NCBI GenBank assembly: GCA_009772985.1 | Contig: WOUS01000002.1 | Coordinates: forward strand, 124,001-188,000 | DNA length: 64,000 nucleotides | Direction: 5' to 3' | DNA from: Anaerolineaceae bacterium | Lineage (GTDB): Bacteria; Chloroflexota; Anaerolineae; Anaerolineales; Villigracilaceae | Part shown: positions 49,632 to 57,475 of the stretch, one piece after another | How the letters are laid out: every line of letters begins with the position of its first letter | How positions within the stretch are numbered: the first letter of the stretch is position 1 | Translations under genes and position numbers: made by a program | The notes under the pieces: generated by a model | What the model was told of the DNA's origin: nothing | Databases searched by the model: none | The model's input: the letters and a program-made list of their open reading frames with translations, nothing else

Positions 49632-50960
49632 CTACAACTCCTGCAGCCGCTTCCACATCTTCGGCGCGAGTTCGCGCGAGCGGGCGGCGAGACGTTCCTC
49701 GTCCATGCTGACGACCTTCTTGCCTTGCATCAGCACCTTCCCGCGGCAGACGGTTGTGTCCACCGTGGCGTCCACCAGGCCAAAGATGAGATGCCCGAGG
49801 AAGTTGGCCTCGCTCAGCGGGGTGGGTGGATAGTAGTCCAGGATCGCCAGGTCGGCGGGACGGCCCTCGGCAATCTCTCCCAGCCGCAGCCCAAACTGGC
49901 GCTCGGCGATCTCGGCGTTGTTTTGCAGGAGCAGTTGCGGGGCTTCCATGAACGCCACGCGCGGGTCGTGGTTGGCGAGCCGGTGCAGGAGGTAGGCGCA
50001 GCGCATCTGGACGAGCATATCCGAACCCATACCATCCGTGCCGAGTCCGACCAGCGCGCCCTTATGCAATAGTTTCAAGAGCGGCGTGACGCCGACCGCG
50101 TTGTTCATGTTCGACTCGGGATTGTGGACCACCGCAGTTTTTGTTGCAGCCAGGACATCCATTTCGGACTCGTCAATATGCACGCAGTGGACGAAGATGG
50201 ATTTCTCTCCCGTCATGCCCAATTTGTCCAGCCGGTTCACGGTCGGGACCTTGTACCTGGTCAGCGAATCCTCGCGGTCGGCGGCGTCCTCGGCCACGTG
50301 GATGTGACAGCCCACCCCGGCGTCTTTGGCGATCCCGACGCATTTCCCGGCGGTCTCATCGGAAATGGTGAACGAGGCGTGCAGTCCCATCATGGCCGCG
50401 ATCTGTCCGTCGCCTTTGCCGACCTTCTTGATAAAGCGTTCGTTTTCGGCAATCCCGCCGCCAATAACATTGCGGTCGGAGACCTCGTAGCAGAGCGAGG
50501 CGCGCACGCCCGCCTGGCGGACGGCTTTCTCGATCAGGTCGAGCGAGCCGTCGCGCATGGATGGGGAGGCATGATGGTCAATGATGGTCGTCGTGCCGTT
50601 GCGGATGCAGTCAATCAGCGGCAGTTGCGCCGAGAGCAGGATATCCTCCTCGGCCAGCGCCCGGTCCACTTTCCACCACAGGCGTTCGAGGATCTGGACG
50701 AAGTTGGCGGCCGGTTCGCCGGGGATGCCCATGCCGCGCGCCATCGTCGAGTAGAAGTGGTGGTGCGTGCAGATGAATCCGGGCAGGACGATCTTCCCGG
50801 AGCAGTCAACAGGCTCGGCGTCCGGGAAGCGGCGTTTCATTTCGGCGGAATCGCCCACCGCCGCGACCAGTTCGCCGTCGGTGATGACCGTCGCGTTCCA
50901 CAGGACGCGGCTGTTTTTGCCAAGCGTGACGACGATCCCATTTTCAAAGCGAGTAACCAT
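49632..50960 (-). CDS. ssnA: SsnA-like amidohydrolase
   Basis: This 442-residue metal-dependent amidohydrolase starts MVTRFENGIVVTLGKNSRVL; AGGAGACC precedes the ATG. The metal site includes GFICTHHHFYSTMARGM (HxH), GCHIHVAEDAADRE, HCVHIDESE and LGTDGMGSDMLVQMR. This order and the WWKVDRAL segment match SsnA/YgfK-cluster aminohydrolases, relatives of chlorohydrolases and 8-oxoguanine or guanine deaminases. Its partner genes in E. coli are ygfK, ygfM and xdhD, all with counterparts in this window. It follows the DPD-like gene by 54 bases, which include a perfect REP palindrome. Confidence 0.88.
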   Translation of the reverse strand: MVTRFENGIVVTLGKNSRVLWNATVITDGELVAAVGDSAEMKRRFPDAEPVDCSGKIVLPGFICTHHHFYSTMARGMGIPGEPAANFVQILERLWWKVDRALAEEDILLSAQLPLIDCIRNGTTTIIDHHASPSMRDGSLDLIEKAVRQAGVRASLCYEVSDRNVIGGGIAENERFIKKVGKGDGQIAAMMGLHASFTISDETAGKCVGIAKDAGVGCHIHVAEDAADREDSLTRYKVPTVNRLDKLGMTGEKSIFVHCVHIDESEMDVLAATKTAVVHNPESNMNNAVGVTPLLKLLHKGALVGLGTDGMGSDMLVQMRCAYLLHRLANHDPRVAFMEAPQLLLQNNAEIAERQFGLRLGEIAEGRPADLAILDYYPPTPLSEANFLGHLIFGLVDATVDTTVCRGKVLMQGKKVVSMDEERLAARSRELAPKMWKRLQEL

Positions 50961-50978
50961 AAGGTCTCCTTATCAGTC

Positions 50979-51008
50979 TGTGGGACAACTCTATAGAGTT
51001 GTCCCACA
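50979..51008. repeat. Perfect 30-bp REP palindrome
   Basis: The arms TGTGGGACAACTCTA and TAGAGTTGTCCCACA are fully complementary. The core matches the palindromes flanking the RAYT gene. It lies between the DPD-like and ssnA genes. Confidence 0.92.
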
Positions 51009-51014
51009 AGAGAT

Positions 51015-53510
51015 TTAATGTTCCTTCAATACAGCCAATTCTTCCGCTGTGCGGACCCGCATATTGATCGCGCCGGTGAAGCACTTCTTGGCGCAGATGG
51101 AACAGCCGATGCAGCGGGCCGGGTCGGTGTGCGGAATACCGTCTTCATCGAGCGCAATCGCCAGGTACGGACAGCGGGCGCAGTTGCCGCACGAAACGCA
51201 GAATTCGGGCCGTGCTTCGGAAATCTTTTTGGTCGGCGTCAGGTCCATGAAGCCGGTGATGGGATGCGGCTGGGCGATGCCGATGAGTTCTTTCATTGAG
51301 CGGATGCCGCGCTCCTGCATCAGGAACGATGTGCCTGACTCGAGGTCGCCGATGATGCCGTAGCCCTGTTTCATCACGATGGTGCAGAACTGGACGGTCT
51401 TGACGCCCAGCGCCAGGAAATCCGCCGCGGCTTTGTAGTTCATCGGACCGCCGTTGCCGGAAATCTCGATGCCCTCCGGCACGGCGTTCGCCAGCGTCAG
51501 GTACGAGATTGGCGTGACGCCCTCGCCGCTCATGCCGACCACCACGCCTTCTTCCCACTTGCGGTCCGCCGCGGGGCGGAAGCCCAGGGTGGGGAAGGAG
51601 TTCGCCAGCGTGATGCCTGCTTTCTTGTTTGGGTAGTTGTCGAGCACCTTGCGGATGGCGCGCAGGATGGGGATGATGGAGGTGACCGCCGCGGTCAACT
51701 TGAACAGTTTCGGGATGTCCGGGTCGCCGGCCTGCATGATCCAGTCAATGATCTTTGCCGTCAGCGCCGCGTTCTGCGAGACGATATCGCCCTCGGTGCC
51801 GTCGCCGCCCTGCGGGCAGGACAGCGAATATTCGATGCCCATCGCCCCGGCGGATTCCAACTTCTTCGTGTTGGACTGCCAGCCGGCCGCGTCGCTCTCG
51901 TCGTGACCGGTGACCGGTCCGCCGGTCGAGGCCATGGTCAGCCGGTCGGGCCACTGCTTGACCAGCGCCTCCACCTCGCGGCAGACGCGCTCCAGCGGGT
52001 GGCCGGAGACGTTGTCCGAGTTGGCGTAGGTGGTGGGGCTGAACGTGAACATGTACTCGCCGGGGATGTGGATGGGCACATTGTCGAAGGCGGTCTTCAT
52101 CACGCCGCCCGCCCAGCCGGCTTCGTAGGCTTTGGTCATCTGCTCCAGTCCGTCGGTGGACGGGGAGGCGGAGATAAGGAACGGGGATTTGATCTTGCGC
52201 CCGAAGAACTCCGTTTCCAGCGAGACCGGGACAGGATTGTAGCCGGGCATTCCGAAGTATGATTTGTTCGGTTTCTCGATCTCCGGCTTGGCCTTCTTCT
52301 GGAGGAAGGCATCAATTTCCAGGGCGGTGTTCTTGCCGGAAGCGGTGGCTTCGACAACAGTTTTCGGGCCGGTCAGGAAGTCACCTGCGTAGAACAAACC
52401 TTCGGTTTGTTCACGGGGGAGCGCGCCGCGCATCCCGATGGCGATGACTACCTCGTTGAACCCGGTCCGCGCTGAATCGGTCCCGCGCACATCGCGGACG
52501 TTGGCCGGGCTGAAAGGATTGCCCTCCAGCAGTTGGACCTTGATCGTCTCAATCCCTGTGATGCCGCGGTTGTCTTTTGTGATGCGGCTGACGCGGATGC
52601 GGCCATTGACCTCGATGTCGAAGTCCAGCAGTTCCTTGCGCTCGCGCGCCGTCAGCGGCATCTCGGACAGTTTTTCCAGCATGAAGAGTTCCACGTGTTT
52701 CGCCCCGCGCTGTTTGGCGATGATGGCGCAGTCAACCGCGGTCGCGCCGCCGCCGATGACCGCCACGCGCCCGTCGAATTTGTACCCGGCTGGCTTCGAG
52801 AGCAGGTCCGCCATTTTGATGGCGAGTTTTTCGTTTTCGATGCCGAGTTCGATCGGCTTCCACAACCCGGCCGTGACGCAGACCGCGTCGTATCCTTTTT
52901 TTAATAAAGATTTCGGGTCGTCAACCTTCGTCCCCGTTTTAGCCGTGATATTTCCGAGCGACAGGACAAACTGGATGTCCGTTTCCACCACTTTCTTATC
53001 CAGGCGATGATCCGGAATCAGGTTCGCCATCCCGCCGAGACGGTCCGCGCTCTCGAAGATGTCCACGGAATAGCCCGTCTGCGCCAGCGCGGCCGCCGCG
53101 CCCAGTCCCGCCGGTCCGCCGCCGATGACGGCGACTTTCTTTCCATTCGGTTTTGTTTTGGCAAATTCCGGGATGCCGCCCAGGTTCTTTGCCATCTCCA
53201 CGAGGGTGGCCTGGACGAGCGGGATGTTGATCGGGCCGTCGAACTTCTTGCGCGTGCAGGCCGCCATGCACAGCGTGTCCGGGCAGACCATGCCGCAGAC
53301 GCCGCCCAGCGGGTTTGCCTGCATGATCTCAGCCGCCGCGCGCCGGATGTCGGATGGATTGCCAACGCGCGCCGCTATGATGAAGTCGGCGGGCGAGCAG
53401 TTGACGGGACAGGCTTCCCGGCACGGTTTCTCCTCGCAGAACTCGCAGCGCAGCAATTCGGTCTGGAGTTGTGCGGGGGTCATGATGAGTGAGTGTATGC
53501 TTTTCTCCAT
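51015..53510 (-). CDS. Dihydropyrimidine dehydrogenase-like fusion (PreT + PreA domains)
   Basis: This 831-residue multidomain flavoprotein begins with a Cys-rich iron-sulfur domain (Cys22, 25, 30, 34, 38 and GGVCGMVCPDTLCMAACTRK). An FAD/NADPH unit follows (KVAVIGGGPAGLGAAAAL; RVAVIGGGATAVDCAI), then an FMN-binding dihydroorotate-dehydrogenase-like barrel (about 430-720) with the catalytic Cys565 in SLSCPQGGDGTEGD. Two C-terminal ferredoxin clusters (CVSCGNCARCPYLAI, CIGCSICAKKC) end it. This is the domain order of mammalian DPD in one chain, and E. coli PreT/PreA in two. It takes the position of ygfK beside ssnA. Reduction of a pyrimidine or related heterocycle is likely. Confidence 0.88.
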   Translation of the reverse strand: MEKSIHSLIMTPAQLQTELLRCEFCEEKPCREACPVNCSPADFIIAARVGNPSDIRRAAAEIMQANPLGGVCGMVCPDTLCMAACTRKKFDGPINIPLVQATLVEMAKNLGGIPEFAKTKPNGKKVAVIGGGPAGLGAAAALAQTGYSVDIFESADRLGGMANLIPDHRLDKKVVETDIQFVLSLGNITAKTGTKVDDPKSLLKKGYDAVCVTAGLWKPIELGIENEKLAIKMADLLSKPAGYKFDGRVAVIGGGATAVDCAIIAKQRGAKHVELFMLEKLSEMPLTARERKELLDFDIEVNGRIRVSRITKDNRGITGIETIKVQLLEGNPFSPANVRDVRGTDSARTGFNEVVIAIGMRGALPREQTEGLFYAGDFLTGPKTVVEATASGKNTALEIDAFLQKKAKPEIEKPNKSYFGMPGYNPVPVSLETEFFGRKIKSPFLISASPSTDGLEQMTKAYEAGWAGGVMKTAFDNVPIHIPGEYMFTFSPTTYANSDNVSGHPLERVCREVEALVKQWPDRLTMASTGGPVTGHDESDAAGWQSNTKKLESAGAMGIEYSLSCPQGGDGTEGDIVSQNAALTAKIIDWIMQAGDPDIPKLFKLTAAVTSIIPILRAIRKVLDNYPNKKAGITLANSFPTLGFRPAADRKWEEGVVVGMSGEGVTPISYLTLANAVPEGIEISGNGGPMNYKAAADFLALGVKTVQFCTIVMKQGYGIIGDLESGTSFLMQERGIRSMKELIGIAQPHPITGFMDLTPTKKISEARPEFCVSCGNCARCPYLAIALDEDGIPHTDPARCIGCSICAKKCFTGAINMRVRTAEELAVLKEH

Positions 53511-53572
53511 AATTCACCTCTTCTAAAATAAATGTCTGACAACCTGTCACTATTATAGCATTTCAAAAAGCA

Positions 53573-53596
53573 AAAGGCACGCGCGTGCGTGCCTTT
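53573..53596 (-). terminator. Intrinsic terminator of the F420 operon
   Basis: AAAGGCACGC and GCGTGCCTTT form a 10-bp stem, followed on the minus strand by GCTTTTTG. It overlaps the cofC stop codon. Confidence 0.85.
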
Positions 53597-54206
53597 ATTC
53601 CAGTTTCAGCCCTTTCAGCCCGCCGACCAGTTCCAGGTCTTCGGGCAGGTCGAGGTCCAGCCCGATGTTTTTTGACGGGACGACCTCCACTCGTGCCCCG
53701 GCCTGCGCGCCGCGTTCAGCGTGGCGCAGGCTGGATTCGGGTCCGTACTCGTAATCAATGAGTCCGGCCGGGTTGACCAGCAGCCCGTTCGTCCCATCCT
53801 TCCGCCGGTCCGGGGCGATGACGACCGCCGGCGGCGTCTTGCCGCGCGCCAGCAGCTTCTTCACGTCAGCGGCGGTGATGAGCGGCAGGTCAGCGGGCAG
53901 GATGAGCACCGCGTGCGCCCCGTGGGCGATGGCCACCGCCGTGGCGCGTTTCAGGGCGGTGTTGAACTGCGGCGCGCCGCCTTCCAGCACCGTCCGCCCG
54001 CCCATTGAGCGGGTCAGGGCCAGCGCGGTCGGGTCGCGGCTGACGACCAGGGTATGTTCGATTTCCGGGACTTTGTTGAGGACGGTCAGGATGTGTTCGA
54101 GCAGGTAACGGTTCAGGTGGGTGCGCTGGTCTTCCGTCAGCATGCCCGCCAGCCGGGATTTTCCGCGCCGCAGTGGTTTTACGGGAACGATGGCCCAGAT
54201 GGTCAT
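53595..54206 (-). CDS. cofC: 2-phospho-L-lactate guanylyltransferase (F420 biosynthesis)
   Basis: This 203-residue nucleotidyltransferase activates phospholactate (or phosphoenolpyruvate) with GTP for CofD. It starts [20 protein letters not shown], the CofC signature (VPVK....KSRL). Further blocks are HTLVVSRDP, LPADLPLITAADV (metal Asp) and DRRKDGTNGLLVNPAG, then YGPESSLRHAERG. The C-terminal NIGLDLDLPEDLEL is also typical. The gene overlaps cofD by four bases and is last in the operon. Confidence 0.95.
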   Translation of the reverse strand: MTIWAIVPVKPLRRGKSRLAGMLTEDQRTHLNRYLLEHILTVLNKVPEIEHTLVVSRDPTALALTRSMGGRTVLEGGAPQFNTALKRATAVAIAHGAHAVLILPADLPLITAADVKKLLARGKTPPAVVIAPDRRKDGTNGLLVNPAGLIDYEYGPESSLRHAERGAQAGARVEVVPSKNIGLDLDLPEDLELVGGLKGLKLE

Positions 54207-55135
54207 AATGTTTGGATGAAGTTTAGCACATCTTGCGCCAAACGTCTCCGGTCAGTTTGCGATTTCATCAGGGAGTTCGTTACACACGTTTGCACGTTGA
54301 CAGGTTGCACGTCTTTTGCCAGATGCGCGTCGGTTGTATCCAGAATGAATCCGGTCAGTAGATTTTTGTAATGTTCCGCGATGGCGAGCGCCGAGGGCGT
54401 GATGCCCATCTCGGCGTACATTTTCGCGGCCGGACCCTTGACCGTCTGCCCGCCGATGATGGGGGAGACGGCAATGATGGACGGTGGACAGTGGACGGTG
54501 GACCGAAGTTGGAGGACGGCCAGGATCGGATCAATGCTGACCCACGGATTGGACGGGCAGATCACGATGGCATCGGCCCGCTCGAGCGCTTCCCGGACCT
54601 CGGGCGTGGGCCGCGCGGACTCGATCCCCGCGAAGCGGAAGCCTTTCACCTTCGGCTCGCATTTCCGGCGGACAAAATATTCCTGGAACGGCAGTTCGCC
54701 AAATTCCACCGTGTCCACCATCGTCTGCACCGGGTCGTCGCTCATCGGCAGGATGGTGTGCCGCACGCCCCAGGCCTGGCAGAAGTCGCGGGTGATTTGA
54801 GTGAGCGTCTGGCCTGCCTTCAGCCGCCGCGTCCGTTCGAGGTGGGTGGCGAGGTCTTTGTCGCCGAGGCGGAACCAGTCCGGCCCGCCGAGCGCGCGGA
54901 CATTTTCCAGCGCCTCGAACGTTTCGTCCGCGCGGCCCCAGCCGGTCTCCGGGTTCGCCAGTCCCGCCAGCGTGTAGCAGACCGTGTCCACGTCCGGGGA
55001 AATGGTCAGGCCAAGATGCTCGAAATCGTCGCCGGTGTTGACGATGATGGTCAGGGCTTCAGGGGGGAGGAGTTGGGCGAGTCCGTCGGCGAGTTTGGCT
55101 CCGCCGACGCCGCCCGCGAGGGCGACGATGTTCAT
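54203..55135 (-). CDS. cofD: 2-phospho-L-lactate transferase (F420 biosynthesis)
   Basis: This 310-residue enzyme joins the activated phospholactate unit to 7,8-didemethyl-8-hydroxy-5-deazariboflavin, giving F420-0. It starts [66 protein letters not shown] and [15 protein letters not shown] are family motifs. [18 protein letters not shown] binds the phosphate end. The segment [12 protein letters not shown] is encoded by a short GTGGAC-type direct repeat and is less conserved than its surroundings. The gene overlaps both neighbours by four bases. Confidence 0.96.
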   Translation of the reverse strand: MNIVALAGGVGGAKLADGLAQLLPPEALTIIVNTGDDFEHLGLTISPDVDTVCYTLAGLANPETGWGRADETFEALENVRALGGPDWFRLGDKDLATHLERTRRLKAGQTLTQITRDFCQAWGVRHTILPMSDDPVQTMVDTVEFGELPFQEYFVRRKCEPKVKGFRFAGIESARPTPEVREALERADAIVICPSNPWVSIDPILAVLQLRSTVHCPPSIIAVSPIIGGQTVKGPAAKMYAEMGITPSALAIAEHYKNLLTGFILDTTDAHLAKDVQPVNVQTCVTNSLMKSQTDRRRLAQDVLNFIQTL

Positions 55136-55545
55136 TTGAAGAAAAGCATGTAGATTAAATTCTGTCTCAGGAATCCATCCCTCAACAGAATATCAAACCC
55201 AATTTTTATGATGTATGATCCAACGGCTATGTAAACCAATGAAAGGATAACATGAAAGATTGAAATCAAGATTTTTGAAAGAAGGGATTTGTTTTGTCGA
55301 GGTAGTTCAGGGGTTTTCATGCCAAGCCACTTTATTAGCCATGCTCGACTTGGTTTCCAATAGACTGTGCTTCTTAGGGCAAAAAGTGTGCCAAGCACGA
55401 TTATAAAAATCGCAATCCCAAGTAGCAGGCTGATAAACTGGATCGACGCGAGTGCCAACCATCCTCGAATGAGTGCGGTTTTGTTTTCCTTCAGTCCACG
55501 AAAAATCGAAGTCAGGGTTGGCTTTTGTGGTTCGGGTTGCTCCAT
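55132..55545 (-). CDS. Small membrane protein of unknown function in the F420 operon
   Basis: This 137-residue protein starts [20 protein letters not shown]. Two or three hydrophobic segments are visible: about 28-58 ([20 protein letters not shown]) and about 95-120 ([20 protein letters not shown]). The linker between them is basic and Pro-rich. Codon use is more AT-rich than in the cof genes. The stop overlaps the cofD start (ATGA), so it is translated from the same message. I recognise no family. Confidence 0.6.
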   Translation of the reverse strand: MEQPEPQKPTLTSIFRGLKENKTALIRGWLALASIQFISLLLGIAIFIIVLGTLFALRSTVYWKPSRAWLIKWLGMKTPELPRQNKSLLSKILISIFHVILSLVYIAVGSYIIKIGFDILLRDGFLRQNLIYMLFFK

Positions 55546-55576
55546 ACGATTCCTCGTTGCCAGCAAGAGTGAGTGG

Positions 55577-55978
55577 TTATCCGTGTGCATCCACTTTTTC
55601 GATATGCACTTTGTAACGCACGCGGACTTCGCCCGACTTTCGGTAGGGATACTTATCTTGACCGAGATATTTGAACGCTAGCGCGTCGATGTGCTCGTCC
55701 GCACCCTGTTCGGTAATCTCGGTGACTTTTCCCTGGATCTGGAGATAGCGGTATGGGTTGGCGGGGTCTTGGATGCACAGCGCGACGTTCGGGCGGGAGC
55801 GCATGTTACGGTCCTTCACGCGGCCTTTGGCAGAGTTGATGAGGATGTACTCGCCGTCAGCGTTGAACCAGACCGGCGTCACCTGCGGGGAGCCGTCTTT
55901 GTTGATGGTGGCGAGGTAGACAAAAGCTTTCGTCTCGTCTTTCAGCAAGTCGTGGTGGGATTCTGGTATGGATTTCAT
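55577..55978 (-). CDS. PPOX-class (F420-dependent) oxidoreductase
   Basis: This 133-residue split-barrel flavin/deazaflavin protein starts MKSIPESHHDLLKDETKAFV. The family pattern is clear: FVYLATINKDGSPQVTPVWF, ILINSAKGRVKDRNMRSRPN and YLQIQGKVTEIT. Proteins of this shape in F420-making bacteria use F420H2 to reduce small substrates, and the gene lies between cofE and cofD, supporting that cofactor over FMN. The internal ATG is chosen because the domain starts there. The substrate is unknown. Confidence 0.85.
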   Translation of the reverse strand: MKSIPESHHDLLKDETKAFVYLATINKDGSPQVTPVWFNADGEYILINSAKGRVKDRNMRSRPNVALCIQDPANPYRYLQIQGKVTEITEQGADEHIDALAFKYLGQDKYPYRKSGEVRVRYKVHIEKVDAHG

Positions 55979-55988
55979 GGTTCCTTCT

Positions 55989-56777
55989 TCATCGGAACAT
56001 ATCCTGATCTTTCGGGCGCAGGAGTTCGCCGAGCGAGCCTTCGCGCAGCGGATACGGGAAGCCGCGCACGTGGACAACCGGCGTGCCCTCGTCCGCCTGG
56101 CCCATCACCAGCGATGCGGCCGCGGCCAGTTCGTCGGCGGCGGCGATGAGGGTGATTTGCAGACGGTAGCCGAACAGGTCCGGGTCGCCGCGCTTGTCCA
56201 CAATTGCGGGCAGGCCGGAGAGGCCGATGCAGGCGCCGGCCACGCCGAGACGCCAGGCGCGCCCGTGCGAGTCAACGATCATCACGCCGATGCGTTTCCC
56301 GCTGGCAGATTTGATCCGGGCGCGGATTTCGGCGGCCGAGCGGTCGGGGTTTTCGGGGAGGAGCAGGACCCAATCCAGACCTCCGAGGTCTTTAGAGACC
56401 TCGGAGGTCTCGGGCGCAGCGACATTGGAATGGTCAATCCCGGCGCTGGCGCAGACGAAACCCAGGCGATGCTCCACGATGACCGTCCCGGGGCGGACGC
56501 GCAGGACTGCGCTGCTCTCGCGCAGGATGAGTTCGCACAGGCGCGGGTCTTTGTCGGCGCGGGCGGCCAGTTCGCGGGCCTCTGGCGTTGGCGTGACCGC
56601 CGCCAGGTTGACCAGCCGCCCCTCGGCCTTGCTGACGATCTTGGATGCCAGCACAAGGATGTCGCTATCTTCGAGCGCGACATGTGCGGCGTTCAGACTG
56701 GCAAGAAAGATGTCCGCCAGGTTGTCGCCGGGGCGGATGAGGGGGATGTTGGGGAGGGGGGTGAGGACTAAAGGCAT
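55989..56777 (-). CDS. cofE: F420-0:gamma-glutamyl ligase
   Basis: This 262-residue ligase adds glutamate(s) to F420-0 with GTP. Motifs include DNLADIFLASL, DSDILVLASKIVSKAEGR, GIDHSNVAAP and GVMIVDSHGRAWRLGVAGACIG. The C-terminal half holds ADELAAAASLVMGQADEGTPVVHVRG. There is no nitroreductase extension as in actinobacterial FbiB. Residues about 121-133 (APETSEVSKDLGG) are encoded by the palindrome 56377-56410; relatives go straight from DHSNV to a short loop and DWVLLLPE. It lies 14 bases after npdG. Confidence 0.95.
   Translation of the reverse strand: MPLVLTPLPNIPLIRPGDNLADIFLASLNAAHVALEDSDILVLASKIVSKAEGRLVNLAAVTPTPEARELAARADKDPRLCELILRESSAVLRVRPGTVIVEHRLGFVCASAGIDHSNVAAPETSEVSKDLGGLDWVLLLPENPDRSAAEIRARIKSASGKRIGVMIVDSHGRAWRLGVAGACIGLSGLPAIVDKRGDPDLFGYRLQITLIAAADELAAAASLVMGQADEGTPVVHVRGFPYPLREGSLGELLRPKDQDMFR
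56377..56410. repeat. Palindromic element inserted in-frame within cofE
   Basis: The arms AGACCTCCGAGGTCT and AGACCTCGGAGGTCT are perfectly complementary (15 bp) around a four-base loop. Each arm is itself nearly palindromic. Confidence 0.92.
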
Positions 56778-56791
56778 TTACGATTTCAGAT

Positions 56792-57475
56792 TTACGATTG
56801 ACGATTGTTTGCCCCTGTGATCCTGATCCCCGCGTGGGTGGAGCCGTACTGTTTGTTGATGTGGATCAGCACCGAGGTCATCCCTTCGGCGACGACCGAG
56901 TTTTCGAGCGGACCGGCGTCCCAGCCGGTCAGCCCGGCGGCCTCCACCAGTTTGAGCGCCTCGGCGCGCGCCTCCTTGCTGGTGCCGGTGACCAGCACGT
57001 CGCACCCGATCGGTTCGTCGCTCATCAAATGCTCGTATGAGATGTTCTGGAAGGCGGCGGCGATCTGGGCCTCCTCGCCGAGGATTTCGCGCGCTTCCTG
57101 CGCGGCGGACCCGGCGGGCGGCATCTGCACTTTCGTCACTTTCGGCGGGACGAGCGGGACGGTCACGTCCACGAGCAATTTTCCCTGCACGGCTTCCCGG
57201 ACCGACTCGAGCGTCTCGCGGTGCGCGGCATACGGGACCGTCAGTACGACCACGTCCGCGGCCTGGGCGGCGCGCAGGTTGTTGGTCCCCTCGACGAAGG
57301 CCTTGCCGTTGAGAAGTTCGAGCAGTTCCAGGGCGGCGGCTTTGGCGCGGTCTTCCGAACGGGAGCCGATCAGCACCCGGTAACCGGCTTTCGCCCAACG
57401 CCAGGCCAGGCCTTTGCCTTCCTTCCCGGTGCCGCCAAGCACGGCGATGGTCATTAAAATCGCTCTATCGTTCAT
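56792..57475 (-). CDS. npdG: F420-dependent NADP oxidoreductase
   Basis: This 227-residue enzyme transfers hydride between F420H2 and NADP. The Rossmann motif is IAVLGGTGKEGKGLAWRWAK, and IGSRSEDRAKAAA carries the NADP-specific Ser/Arg. VLTVPYAAHRETLESV, DVTVPLVPPK and the C-terminal TSVLIHINKQYGSTHAGIRI are family features. The start MNDRAILMTIA overlaps the NACHT gene stop (TGATG) and has GGAGTGG eight bases upstream; MTIAVLGG seven codons later is a second option. It makes the deazaflavin pool usable for biosynthesis. Confidence 0.93.
   Translation of the reverse strand: MNDRAILMTIAVLGGTGKEGKGLAWRWAKAGYRVLIGSRSEDRAKAAALELLELLNGKAFVEGTNNLRAAQAADVVVLTVPYAAHRETLESVREAVQGKLLVDVTVPLVPPKVTKVQMPPAGSAAQEAREILGEEAQIAAAFQNISYEHLMSDEPIGCDVLVTGTSKEARAEALKLVEAAGLTGWDAGPLENSVVAEGMTSVLIHINKQYGSTHAGIRITGANNRQS

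Noticed and set aside
54478-54515. Mobile palindrome inside cofD (GTGGAC repeats)
   Set aside because: The repeats are short and direct, the encoded segment has the normal family length, and no stem is formed.
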